Source: Chrysochromulina parva
Lineage: Eukaryota > Haptophyta > Prymnesiales > Chrysochromulinaceae
Direction: 5' to 3'
DNA length: 21,322 bases
Assembly: GCA_002887195.1 (NCBI GenBank)
Contig: PJAB01000746.1
Coordinates: 1-21,322, forward strand
Part shown: positions 8,540 through 17,208 of the stretch, piece by piece
Position numbering within the stretch: position 1 is the stretch's first letter
Layout of the letters: each line of letters begins with the position of its first letter
Program-made: the position numbers and the translations under genes
The notes under the pieces: model-generated
What the model was told of the DNA's origin: nothing
Seen by the model: the letters and a program-made list of their open reading frames with translations, nothing else
Database searches by the model: none

Positions 8540-8615
<76 letters not shown>

Positions 8616-8943
8616 GCGAGGGATCCTAAAGAACTGTAGCTCGACCCCACCTGCTGGGCAGCCAGCGGCAGGTAATTTCCGGCGGCCGAGCGCCGGCGTG
8701 CTCGACTACACGAGCTCCCGGGTCACTATGCCGCCAGGTGGACGATCCGTCTTCCAACTCGGAGATGGGAGTGCGCAGCCGCCGCCAAGAGCGCCAACCT
8801 ATGGGAGTGGTCTGTCCGGAGGAGGGCAGCAGCAGCAGCAGCATGCGGCGGGAGGGTATGCGGCGGGCTGGGCGCCACCCGAGCGCATGGGGTTGCAGGG
8901 TGGTGTGCGTAACCCCAACGCCTCCTCGGTCGTCTTTGGCTGA
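7867..8943 (+). CDS. Glutamine-rich protein with HN1/Jupiter (JPT)-like motifs, 358 residues
   Basis: One uninterrupted exon. Residues 1-165 are low-complexity and basic. Residues 166-249 are dominated by long Gln runs broken by three YAMQ/HAMQ units and a few Arg. After a PRGILKN stretch comes TSSRVTMPPGGRSVFQLGD (282-300), closely resembling the SSRVLRPPGGGSNFSLG motif of HN1/JPT1 and Jupiter microtubule-associated proteins. The C-terminus NPNASSVVFG (349-358) resembles the ASNIFG and LVLG elements of the same family. A cytoskeletal, microtubule-linked role is therefore possible, but it rests on short motifs only. The polyQ tract is not part of that family as I know it. The ATG at 7867 is the first in the open frame after the previous gene. 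Confidence 0.75.
8389..8613 (+). repeat. Interrupted CAG trinucleotide repeat coding polyglutamine
   Basis: Nearly pure CAG codons run through this stretch, with interruptions such as TACGCAATG, CGG, CTACGAGAG and GAG. The longest uninterrupted run is about 16 codons. Its purity predicts length variation among strains. The antisense strand is open as polyalanine/polyleucine and is not a gene. Confidence 0.95.
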
Positions 8944-9539
8944 CGAAACTCGACCGTGTTGGTGTATTCGAATGCATGCATGTTGATGCGGCGGTACGGC
9001 TCGGCTTCAGCGCCGCGTAGGCGGTAGCCGGTACCCCCCCCGCGCGCGCCTCGCCAAGCCTCGCCTAGGCAATCGGAGTCGCACGCATGAAAGGTCCTCA
9101 AAGGCGGCAGCGCGGCACACGCCGCCCGCGCCGGACGGGGACGCCGCCCTACGCCTCGTCGCTCGTGATCGGCGATCCGCGCGGAGGTGTCGGCCGATAG
9201 CCCGATAGCGGCCGATACGCCCGGCCGGTCGCCGGCCCCCCAAATTGGCGGCCCCACGACCCCGGCGCGCCACCCCTCTCCGACTTTTATGTCTGTACGC
9301 GCGCGCACAAAATGTGCTGTGTGTAATTGGCATACGTGGTGCGTGCGTGGTGGTTGCTCCGGTTGACAGCGCGACATCTAATTTATTTCATGCTGATGGC
9401 CCTGATGCTCTCACCTTCCTATCCTGCGCTGGCGCTACCGAAACGCGCGAAAGAATGATGCGCGCGCGTGCGAGCGGTGCAACATAGCCGCGGGCACCTG
9501 AGCGTCGAACACCCAACACGGTAGGTAGCTCCAGACGAT
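8944..9539. other. GC-rich intergenic region between two convergent genes
   Basis: About 600 bp without a supportable gene. Features seen: a C run followed by CG alternation near 9031-9050, tandem GGCCGATA/CCCGATA units at about 9191-9219, GCCGGCC-type palindromic runs near 9220-9240, and a run of CG-rich dinucleotides near 9456-9475. No tRNA or conserved RNA is evident. Confidence 0.5.
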
Positions 9540-9958
9540 TCATTGAAAGTACGACAGCGATAGCGTCACGAGGACCGACGCAAGGAGAACAAAGAAAAGG
9601 TTCGATCTGTTCTCACGACACATGCAGCAGCGGCAGCAGAGTGTGAGCGGTGGCGTAAACGGCTGCGATTGTGCGCATTCGCTGGCCACGGGCCATAGGC
9701 GGGCAGAGGGCGGGGAAGCACTCACAGCTGGGTGTTCTCGACGCCCGTCGTGTACGAGTCGCCATCCTTGCGGCCCTTGTAGCCAATTGAGCCCTCTGGG
9801 AGCGCCTTGATCTCGCTGGCTTTGCGGGAGTCCTTGGGGAAGGCAAAGTCGGTCACCGTCTTCTTGTTGGTCGACTGAAGACCCTCGTCGATCTTGCGGC
9901 TGCCCACGAGACCCACGGTCGGCATTGGACCCTGGAACTTGGCGGCGACACGTGTCAT
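9540..9958 (-). CDS. Small probable tail-anchored membrane protein of unknown function (2 exons proposed)
   Basis: Unspliced, the ATG at 9958 gives 78 residues ending in VENTQL at 9722. However, the last codons contain a strong 5' splice site (CT|GTGAGT), and a GGCCAG acceptor 44 nt further (intron 9682-9725) joins in frame to 9540-9681. The spliced product has 124 residues. The N-terminal 77 are soluble (FQGPMPTVGLVGSRK, TDFAFPKDSRKASEIKALPEG). A Cys-rich basic patch (CCRCCMCRENRSN) is followed by a 20-residue hydrophobic C-terminus, LFFVLLASVLVTLSLSYFQ, as expected of a tail-anchored protein. I do not recognise the family. An intron of 44 nt is much shorter than the others here, so the unspliced form remains possible. 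Confidence 0.5.
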
Positions 9959-10062
9959 TCATTCACAACCAACATGTGTAATCACAACCACATTCACGTT
10001 CGTGTTTATCTCACACCTTCACATTTTCACACCTTCGCATAGGCCTTCACATCGTCGTCATT

Positions 10063-10863
10063 ATGCGAGCCGCTCTCGCAAGATTTCTGCCCATCCTTGC
10101 GACGCCACGCTGCCCGCGCACCTTGCAGAGGGCGCTCGTCACTGAAGCAAACGAAGCGATAGCGGACGAGCCGTCGTCGCACTTACGCGCAGCGCCGACT
10201 CGTAGCACCTCACGGGCTGCGCTGCGAGCGGCTGCGCCACGCATTTTCTCGGAGCTCAACCACTTGGCCTTCGATGGCCAGCTGCCGCCTGATATTTCGC
10301 TATCATGGAATGCGAGGCTGCGGCGGACGGCCGGTCGCTGCCACTTCATCTCGCTGGCGAATAAAACGAGGGTGGCTTCCATCGAGCTATCTCCGCGGGT
10401 GCTAGACTCCTCCGACCGGCTGCGCACTACCCTCGCCCATGAGATGTGCCATGCCGCGCAGTGGCTGATCACGGGCAACGCACGGCCGCCGCACGGCTCA
10501 GCGTTTCAGTTGTGGGCACGCCAACTCGAGATGCGCGTGCCCGACATCCAGATCACCACGCGCCACACTTACGAGGTGTCCTGCCGCTACCGCTATTCGT
10601 GCGTCGAGTGCGGACAGCACTATGGCCGTCACTCGCGCTCCCTCGACCTGCGCACGCGGGTGTGCCGATGCGGTGGCACGCTCCACTTTGACGGCGCCTT
10701 GGGTCACGACGGTGCCCCGATCAAGCCGGCCAAGCCACCGCCTGCGTTCGCAAAGTATGTGCAAGAGGCTTACGCGCCCTTGCGGAGGCGGTGGCCGAGG
10801 GTGACGCACCAGCGCATCATGCAGGAGCTGGGAAAGAAGTGGCGCGCGAAGAGTATAATTTAG
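10063..10863 (+). CDS. GCNA/ACRC-like SprT-family zinc metalloprotease with C-terminal HMG-box-like segment
   Basis: SprT-like proteases of this group cut proteins crosslinked to DNA. Single exon, 266 residues. The SprT domain spans about 60-170: FDGQLPPDISLSWN, RTAGRCHF, then the catalytic HEMCH (126-130, HExxH zinc site) and PPHGSAF with a third ligand region. A zinc ribbon follows with CVEC (180-183) and CRC (201-203). The final 45 residues (KPPPAFAKYVQEAYAPLRRRWP...IMQELGKKW) resemble a short HMG box, the domain order known for GCNA. The long acidic disordered N-terminus of animal GCNA is absent. Instead the first 40 residues are Arg/Ala/Leu-rich and uncharged-amphipathic, and could act as an organelle presequence. 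The start is the first ATG after a non-coding CA-rich leader. Confidence 0.85.
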   Translation: MRAALARFLPILATPRCPRTLQRALVTEANEAIADEPSSHLRAAPTRSTSRAALRAAAPRIFSELNHLAFDGQLPPDISLSWNARLRRTAGRCHFISLANKTRVASIELSPRVLDSSDRLRTTLAHEMCHAAQWLITGNARPPHGSAFQLWARQLEMRVPDIQITTRHTYEVSCRYRYSCVECGQHYGRHSRSLDLRTRVCRCGGTLHFDGALGHDGAPIKPAKPPPAFAKYVQEAYAPLRRRWPRVTHQRIMQELGKKWRAKSII

Positions 10864-10924
10864 TTTCGTTAGCGCCGTATCGGGCCTTTTTGCCTCCATC
10901 GCGAGAGGTTGCTCCGCGTCGGCG

Positions 10925-11968
10925 ATGTCGCTCTTGATCACGGGCGGGCTGGGATTCCTCGGGCTGCAGACAGCATCGGCGCTGCTGCGCCGCGGCGTTG
11001 TGTGGAGCCCACTCTTCAAGCAGCCGGTCTCCATCAAGAAGATCACGCTGTTTGACATACCGGCGGCCATCAGTGCGGGCGCAGCGTCTGTGCCCAAGGA
11101 GCTGCGCGAGGACCCGCGCGTGGCCATCAAGACGGGCGACCTGGGTGAGGAGGGAATCGCTGCCGAGCTCATCGACGACGACGACCTCTCCATCGTCCAC
11201 CTCGCTTCGATGGTGTCCGGCGACACGGAGGCCGACCCGGACCGTGGCTGGAGAGTGAACGTGGAAGGGCAGCGCGCTCTGCTCGAGGCGGTGAAGGCGA
11301 GCGCACCCGGCGCGCGCTTCCTCTTCACCTCCTCGACAGCCACACTCGGCCCGGTGCCCGAGGGACGCATCGCGGACGACAGCACCAAGCTGCTGCCCGG
11401 CAACACCTACGGATTCCACAAGGCAGTGTGCGAGCTGATGATCAATGATTACGCGCGGCGCGGCTGGGTTGACGCGCGTGGGCTGCGGCTGCCTGTGATC
11501 GTGGTGCGCCCGGGCGTGCCCAACGCCGCTCTCACGGGAGCCTGGTCTACAGTGGTGCGCGATCCTCTCAAGGGGCTGGACGTGACCATACCGATACCAC
11601 TCGAGGCGAGGCTACCTGTCGCATCCTATCAGACGGTGGTGGGGAGCGTGGCAGCCATGCTCAACGAGGTGGACGGGCGCGCTCTCGGCGCCGACCGCAC
11701 CCTCATGCTCCCCTCCCTGTCCCTCTCGGTCGCGGAGATGCATGCAGCCGCACAATCATTTGCCGCGCGCCACGGGCTGCCAATCGGCACAGTGACCTCA
11801 CGTGAACAGGAGGTGGCCACACGCATCGTGCGCGGAATGGGGAGCCGCGCCGACGGCGCGCGCGCCGTGAGTGCCGGTCTGCCGCGCGATGAGAGTGCCG
11901 ACTCGATAGTGGCCGCGTACGCAGCCGACTATGTGCTGCCGAAGCTCCAAACGAGCAGCACCAGCTGA
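10925..11968 (+). CDS. NAD-dependent epimerase/dehydratase-family reductase, D-erythronate dehydrogenase (DenD)-like
   Basis: An extended short-chain dehydrogenase, 347 residues in one exon. It opens with the nucleotide-binding loop TGGLGFLG (6-13) and has an acidic residue after the second strand (FDIP), HLASMVSG, FTSSTATLG with the catalytic Ser/Thr, and the active-site YGFHK (Tyr162, Lys166). The sequence after the active site (NDYARRGWVDARGLRLPVIVVRPG.PNAA) is the pattern I know from bacterial DenD, which oxidises D-erythronate at C2 in acid-sugar catabolism. The substrate here is inferred from that resemblance only. The ATG is 61 bp after the stop of the SprT-like gene on the same strand, so little room remains for a separate promoter. 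Confidence 0.85.
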   Translation: MSLLITGGLGFLGLQTASALLRRGVVWSPLFKQPVSIKKITLFDIPAAISAGAASVPKELREDPRVAIKTGDLGEEGIAAELIDDDDLSIVHLASMVSGDTEADPDRGWRVNVEGQRALLEAVKASAPGARFLFTSSTATLGPVPEGRIADDSTKLLPGNTYGFHKAVCELMINDYARRGWVDARGLRLPVIVVRPGVPNAALTGAWSTVVRDPLKGLDVTIPIPLEARLPVASYQTVVGSVAAMLNEVDGRALGADRTLMLPSLSLSVAEMHAAAQSFAARHGLPIGTVTSREQEVATRIVRGMGSRADGARAVSAGLPRDESADSIVAAYAADYVLPKLQTSSTS

Positions 11969-12306
11969 CGCGGGCCGCAGGCGAGGCTGTCACTGGTCCG
12001 GGTGACGGGTGAGCGCTGAGCGGTCCCGCTTGATGTGGCCGCGGCTTCGCTTCGCTTATTTTGTGGGGGTGGACGCTGTGCTCGAGGCCTGCTCTTGGGC
12101 AGAAGATTGCGAGTGTACAGCGAGAGGGATTGTTCATCGCATGGGTTCGATTTACCGTTCGGTTCGATTTTATATTCTATTATTCAGCGCGGCGCGGAAC
12201 CGCGCGAATGCGAGGTGAACCGCAACGTCCGGTCTATAGAGCCTAACACAGTACAACCCTGGTACAACCGAACTACAAGTCCCAAGCTAACGAGACTCAA
12301 ATCGCA
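11969..12306. other. Convergent 3' intergenic region
   Basis: This is 338 bp between the reductase stop and the DDHD stop. It is more AT-rich than its surroundings near 12160-12190 (TTTTATATTCTATTATTC), which may mark 3' end formation. GGTTCGATTT occurs twice (12144-12153, 12161-12170). I see no gene. Confidence 0.5.
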
Positions 12307-15300
12307 CTACAGTCTACAGTCTACGCTGTGCGAGCTCTCGCTTCGGCCGACGGAGGCGGGCGGGGGGTCTTTCGATGGGGTCCAAGGGTTCGTGTGGCTT
12401 GCGAGGGAGCCGACGACCTCGTGCACCACAAACGCGGCCACGTCGGGGTTGCTCCAGTAGCCGTTATGAGCTTTGAGAGCCGCGAGGTACTCGGACGCAT
12501 GCTCAAGCTCACTCTCTTGCAGCTGGTAGTCCACCCGCCCGCCGCCGTTGAGCGACCAGACGACCGAACTGGCGGCGGGGGCGGGGGCGGGGACGGGGGC
12601 AGGAGCAGCAGCGGCATCGGCGGGGTCGCCGGCGGCGGCGGCGTGGGTACCGGTGGAGGCCGCGGAGTTCGCGCAAGCGCCGCCGCCGCCGCCGCCAAAC
12701 CAGCCGGACAATGCCGACGGCACGTAGCCGGAGACCGCGGAAGGGACGTACTCGAAGACGTTGTGGTAGAATCGGCTCTTCACCTCCCAAGCGTCGTGCA
12801 GGTACGCGCTGGTCGCTTGGCGGAGCTTGATGTGCAGTCGCTTCCCATGCCGGTCGCCCGCATAGGGGACGTATACTGGGGGCGGGGGCTCGAGCGGGGG
12901 TGAGCGGTCTCTAGGGGTGACGCCGCTGCCAGTGCGGCCAGCCCCCGTGTCGGCCGCGCCACCTCCCATGCTGCTGCTGCTTCCACCTGCCGCCTCCGCC
13001 TCCGCCTCGTCCTCCTCCTCCTCGTCGTCCTCGAGAAGCAACGGCTCCAGACGGTAGGCGATAGGGTCGTTACGCGCGAAGACGTTGAACACGGCCGTCG
13101 GGCGGCGGCCGAGCCGGCGCGGGAGGAGAAAGGAGCGACCCAGCTTCTGCCCGCGCACCGATAGGAAGCAGCCAATTGGGCTCCCGAGCGTGAGCAGCGC
13201 TGCAAAGGCGCATTCGAGCGGAGGGCAGCCGAGCGGCGGCGGCGTACTCAGCAGAGGAGCGTACGATGGATGCTGCTTGGACGGCGGCGCGGGGGGCGGA
13301 GGCAGCGGCGCGGGCGGCGGAGGCGTCGGCGTGGTGGGTGCTGCGCTGGGCGACGCCAGCACGGTGCGCGCGGCGGACGGGGTCAGCGGAGGGGACGTTG
13401 TAGTAGTAGCAGCAGCAGTAGCAGTAGCAGCAGCAGCAGCAGTAGTAGTAGCAGCAGCAGCAGCAGTAGTAGCTTCGGCGGACGGGGTCAGCGGAGGTAC
13501 AGCCAACTCCGAAGCTGTCCATAGCGATGCGCCCCATGAGACCATCTCCGCTGTGAAAGTCATGGAGCCCACCTCCGCAGCTTCAGAGCCGCCGACCATT
13601 CGGAGATCGTCGAGATCGAGCTCGACCATCAGCCGGCTCAACTCGGCGCCCACGAGATTCTGTATCTCGACGAGCTCGGCCATCTCGGCGTATACGAGCC
13701 GCTCCTCGTCCCTTTCCAAATTAGGGCACAGTCGCTCGCACCCCTCGTCACTTGCCATATTTAGACCGAGTCGGGGCAAAAAGTCCTCGCGCGTCGGCAT
13801 CGTCGAGAGGCCCGCTCGGAAGGCGTTCTTGAGCCAAAAGTTGTGAAAGTGCTCGAGGTGCGTCTGGTACGCATCGCGCGCGAGGGTGCTCAAGAGGCTA
13901 GCGCGGTCCTCGACCATCCCCGCGAAGACGGCGTTCTGAAAGGCGAGCGAGCGTCGGAGCCACACGAGGGCGATGGCGGCCGAGGGGTCGGCGAGGACGC
14001 CCCCCGCTCGATGGATGCCACTCGCGCGTTCCGCCTCGAGGAGCTCGCGCAGCGAGATCAGCCGTTGCGAGCCATCTGCCGCCTCGAGATCGCGCCACGC
14101 CCGTTGCATCTTCTCAAGGTTCGCCTCGTCATTCTTCACGACGAGCAGCAGCAGTGGTCCGAAAGCCTCGAAGATCTTGAGCGTGTGGGAGAAAGCCTCT
14201 AGCAGCGCCTCGACACGAACCGTCGCGCCGCCCAATTTGGAATGTCCCAATTTGGAAGGTCCCGATTTGGACGGTGCTGCCCCATGGCCGCTACCATCAA
14301 TGTCTTCGTCCGGCGCGTGCGCGTCGTCATGGGCGCCTGGGAGCGCCGCGTACCAGGCGCTCGTCTGGGCGCGCAGCAGCGAGTGGCTGCTCCCATCGGC
14401 GGCCGCGAACAAGGTGCGTCTCCTTCGAGCCTTGGCGGCACCGGCATATGTAACGGTGCCGGTGCCGGTGCCAATGTCGGTGCCAGTGCCGATGCCGGTG
14501 CCAGCGCAGGTGCCAGTTCCGGTGCTGGTGAGGGGCATGTTGCTCTGAGGCTTGGTGTCACTGGCGGGGTCGACTGTGCAAGTGTCATCAATAGCACTTG
14601 CCATATTAGGGTCCATCAGAGCCGACGATACCGCAGAGGCCGCCACCACCTGTGCGAGCTCGTCACCTTGATCTCGGATGAGCTCGTCACCTCGATCTCG
14701 GTTCAGCTCGTCCACCGTAGGCATAGCGGGAGGAGGCATAGCGGGAGGAGGCGTAGCGGGAGGAGGCGTAGCGGGAGGAGGCGTAGACTCCCACGCTGCG
14801 GGTCGCGCTGCCGCGGGCAGTGAGCGCCCCGGTGTGAGCGTCCGCCCGACCGAGTTCACAGCTGGATGCGGCGCGTTCACAGCTGGATGCGGCGTCGCGC
14901 ATGTGCCGTCGACGATGCCGAGGGAGCACAGGACATCGAAAGAGATCAGACTCCCGAGGGAGTGCCCAATGAGGATGTAACGGCCGCCCGATTCGTCAAA
15001 GCCGGGGTTGTACCGCCGCCATGCATGCACGAGCTCGTTGATGCCGCGCACGACCGCGAGCTGTATGGCCGCACGTGTCGAGGGCTGCTCGTAGAGCAAG
15101 ACATCGCATAGGACCTCATTGGTGACCAGACGGAGCGTTGGGATCGAGGGGAGTGTCACCGAGGCCATTCGCCGCCTCCATGCGTCGCCGCCCTTGCTGT
15201 GGTGCCAACCGACTCCGAGAAACTCGACACGGCTGAGCGGCGCACCGCCGCCGCCGCCGCTGCCGCCGCCGCTGCCGCCGCCGCCGCTGATACCCCCAGT

Positions 15301-17004
15301 GCATTCCTTCGACGCCAACCCGGCAGCCTCGTCGGCGAGAGTCTGCGCGAATGCGGCCGACTTGGCTGCGTTCGCACGCAGCTTATCGACCGAGGAGTTG
15401 AACTCGTTGAAGTTGAATGGATTCGTCGTCGACCAGAGCGACTCGCCGACACCATGGACGACAAAGGCGAGGGTGGCGGGGCGAGTCTGCTCGTAACGGA
15501 TCTCATCCTCACTCGGTGCTGGCCGACTCTCACCTGCCCAGCCGCGTCCGATGGAGCACGAGGAGGCGCCCCAGAGCGATGCGCCCCATGTGACCACCTC
15601 GGCTGTGGAAGTCATCATCGCGCTCACCGCCGCACGCACGCCGCTGCCGCTCGCACTGCTCGCGCCGCTCAGGGAGATGGTGATGGTGCTGCTCAGGGAG
15701 CTGGTGATGGAACTTGTCATCCCACCGGAGGCCGCCGTACCGGGCGCGACGCTGATGTTCACCCTGTACGCACCGCCCAAGACGGTGATCGCACCCGTCG
15801 CGCCCGGCACGGCGCTCATGGCGGAGGGCGATGGCGGCGACGCGTCAGCCGCAGCGGGAGGAGCTCTGCTCTCCAGTGCCCTGATCAAGGCGTCAATGTC
15901 ATCGAGCAGGCAACGCAACTCGCGATGCTGTTTGCTGTGCTGACGATCTGCGTCGGTGGCGACGCGAGCATGCAAGTGTCTGAACTGCTCCTCCCAATCG
16001 CTGAGCTTTCCCTCCACCTGCCGCCGCTGCGTGCTGAGCTGCTGCACGCTGGTGCTGTTGGTGATGGCGGTGCTGCTGGTGCTGCTGATGCTGCCGCCGC
16101 CGCCGCCGGCGCTGCTGCCGCCGCCGCCGCCGCTGCTGCCGCCGCCGCCGCCGCCCTCGCCTCCTCCTCCGCCGCCGCCGATGACGACGCCGGTGGTGAT
16201 GGAGATGGCGGAGGAGGAGGAGACAGCAGAGGAGACGGCGGAGAAGGCGGAGGAAACGGCGGCGGCGAAGGTGGCGGCCGGAGCGGCAGTGCCACCATCG
16301 CCACGGCCATCGTCATCGCCATCACCACTCGCAGCTTCCCCCTCCGGGGCGGTAGCGACGCCCAGCGCCGCCGAGCCAGCGGCGCTCGTACATGATGCAG
16401 AGTCGAGCGGCATTGCCGCTGCCCTCGGCTCCTCATCAGAGCTGCCACCGGCGCTGGTCACCGCGGCGGCGGCAGCACTGGCCGGCGACGGGCCTCCCTC
16501 TCTCGGCTGCAGAAGCTGCTGCAGCAGCGCCTCGAGCGCAGCGTCGTCGTCGCGGCTGAAGGGCGTCCACAGGCCGTTAGTTCCCGTGTAGCACCAGCGG
16601 GAGCGCGATATGGGCAGCGGCGGCCGAGCGAGGTAGCGCTGGTGGATGGCGCCGACAATCACCTTGCTGCTGTCGCCATCGAGGCGCAGGCATGCCTCGG
16701 CCTGGAAAATGGCAGAGAAAACGGAACAGCGCACGCGTGAGGAAGAGATGGCAATTCAATGGGCGAGGGCCGGTCACAATGAGGGCCCGTGCACTGCGCC
16801 AGGTTCGAGGCGTGCTCCGAGGCGCACGCGTCCGCCGAGCATCGCCACAGTTGCCGTCGGGTCCTCGGCGGCGGCCGCGTCGAGTCGCTGCTCGTCCGGG
16901 CTGGTGAGCCGCACCCAACGCTCGCCCTCGTGCAGGCCGACCCACGCGCAAGCCACGCCTTCCTCCGCGTTTATGGAGCAGCTTGACGAGACGAATGGCA
17001 ACAT
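12307..17004 (-). CDS. Large DDHD-domain phospholipase (intracellular phospholipase A1 family), 2 exons
   Basis: A lipase of the DDHD/PA-PLA1 group, which hydrolyses phosphatidic acid or other phospholipids at ER-Golgi membranes. Proposed exons are 16795-17004 and 12307-16701 (93-nt intron ending TTTTCCAG), about 1534 residues. Exon 1 and the start of exon 2 hold WWE-like stretches (WVGLHEGERWVRL, RWCYTGTNGLWTPF). LAFVVHGVGESLWS leads to the serine nucleophile in GHSLGS (about residue 650). The C-terminal DDHD domain has LTLGSPIGCFLSVRG, FNVFARNDPIAYRLEP, RVDYQLQES and HNGYWSNPDVAAF, with the family Asp/Asp/His/Asp pattern. Very long Gly/Ser, Thr/Ala and Pro-rich inserts make it far larger than usual. 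The donor (GTGCAC) is non-ideal and the ATG at 17004 is the best of several, so exon 1 is less certain than the rest. Confidence 0.85.
14445..14525 (-). repeat. GGTGCC-type hexanucleotide repeat coding Gly-Thr-rich segment
   Basis: Imperfect hexamer repeats (GGTGCC, GGTGCCAGT, GGTGCCGAT) encode a Gly-Thr run with Ile and Asp substitutions on the minus strand, within the DDHD protein between the lipase motif and the DDHD domain. Confidence 0.7.
14721..14780 (-). repeat. Four tandem 15-bp units coding PPATP/PPAMP
   Basis: Four copies of GCATAGCGGGAGGAG or GCGTAGCGGGAGGAG stand head to tail in frame with the DDHD protein. The 15-bp unit keeps the reading frame, so copy number can change without breaking the gene. 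Confidence 0.9.
16040..16270 (-). repeat. GCC/GCG-rich low-complexity tract coding polyGly/Ser
   Basis: Runs of CCGCCG and CTGCTG on the plus strand encode GGGGG and SSGGGG blocks on the minus strand in the N-terminal third of the DDHD protein (roughly residues 215-290), followed by an Ala/Val/Ser-rich stretch. It is probably an unstructured linker. Confidence 0.8.
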
Positions 17005-17208
17005 TTCGGCGAACGAAAGCAGTCGGCCGCGCCCGATTGCCACACGAACATGGACACAAAAGGCAGTCGGACCGGGGAAGGCGTGACGGAAAGTGTGAAT
17101 GTCGAGTGATGTCTTTTGTGAGGGTTCCGGCATGCAAACCATAGTGGAAAGGGGAAAAGGGGGAAGCGGGGAAGTTTGGGGGAAGGTGCGGGATAGCAAG
17201 CAGGGCTG
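17005..17208 (-). promoter_or_regulatory. Upstream region of the DDHD gene
   Basis: About 200 bp between the proposed DDHD start and the decayed gene upstream. It contains a purine-rich run on the plus strand (17149-17190, GGGGAAAAGGGGGAAG-type), equal to a pyrimidine tract on the gene's strand. The minus-strand frame of exon 1 stays open through this region to about 17199, so a longer N-terminus is possible. Confidence 0.35.

Larger units (their letters stand above)
13523..15615 (-). repeat. Pair of 41-bp direct repeats inside the DDHD gene
   Basis: 13523-13563 and 15575-15615 match at 37 of 41 bases, 2052 bp apart. Both are read in the same frame and encode TAEMVSWGASLW and TAEVVTWGASLW, once before the lipase motif and once before the DDHD domain. 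The repeat is in the coding sequence, so an internal protein repeat is likely. Confidence 0.85.

Noticed and set aside
8171..8650. Antisense polyalanine/polyleucine frames
   Set aside because: They are the reverse reading of the CAG repeat in the polyQ gene.
10498..11406. 302-codon antisense frame over the protease and reductase genes
   Set aside because: It spans two unrelated sense genes with clear catalytic motifs and has no recognisable fold.
10063..11968. Protease and reductase considered as an operon
   Set aside because: The spacing is short, but the window is eukaryotic, with spliced genes and no functional link between the two. Read-through was not assumed.
12140..12175. GGTTCGATTT twice, like a tRNA T-arm
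   Set aside because: No acceptor, D or anticodon stem could be folded around either copy.
15199..16395. 398-codon plus-strand frame opposite the DDHD gene
   Set aside because: It is Ala/Gly/Arg low-complexity, a shadow of the DDHD coding strand.
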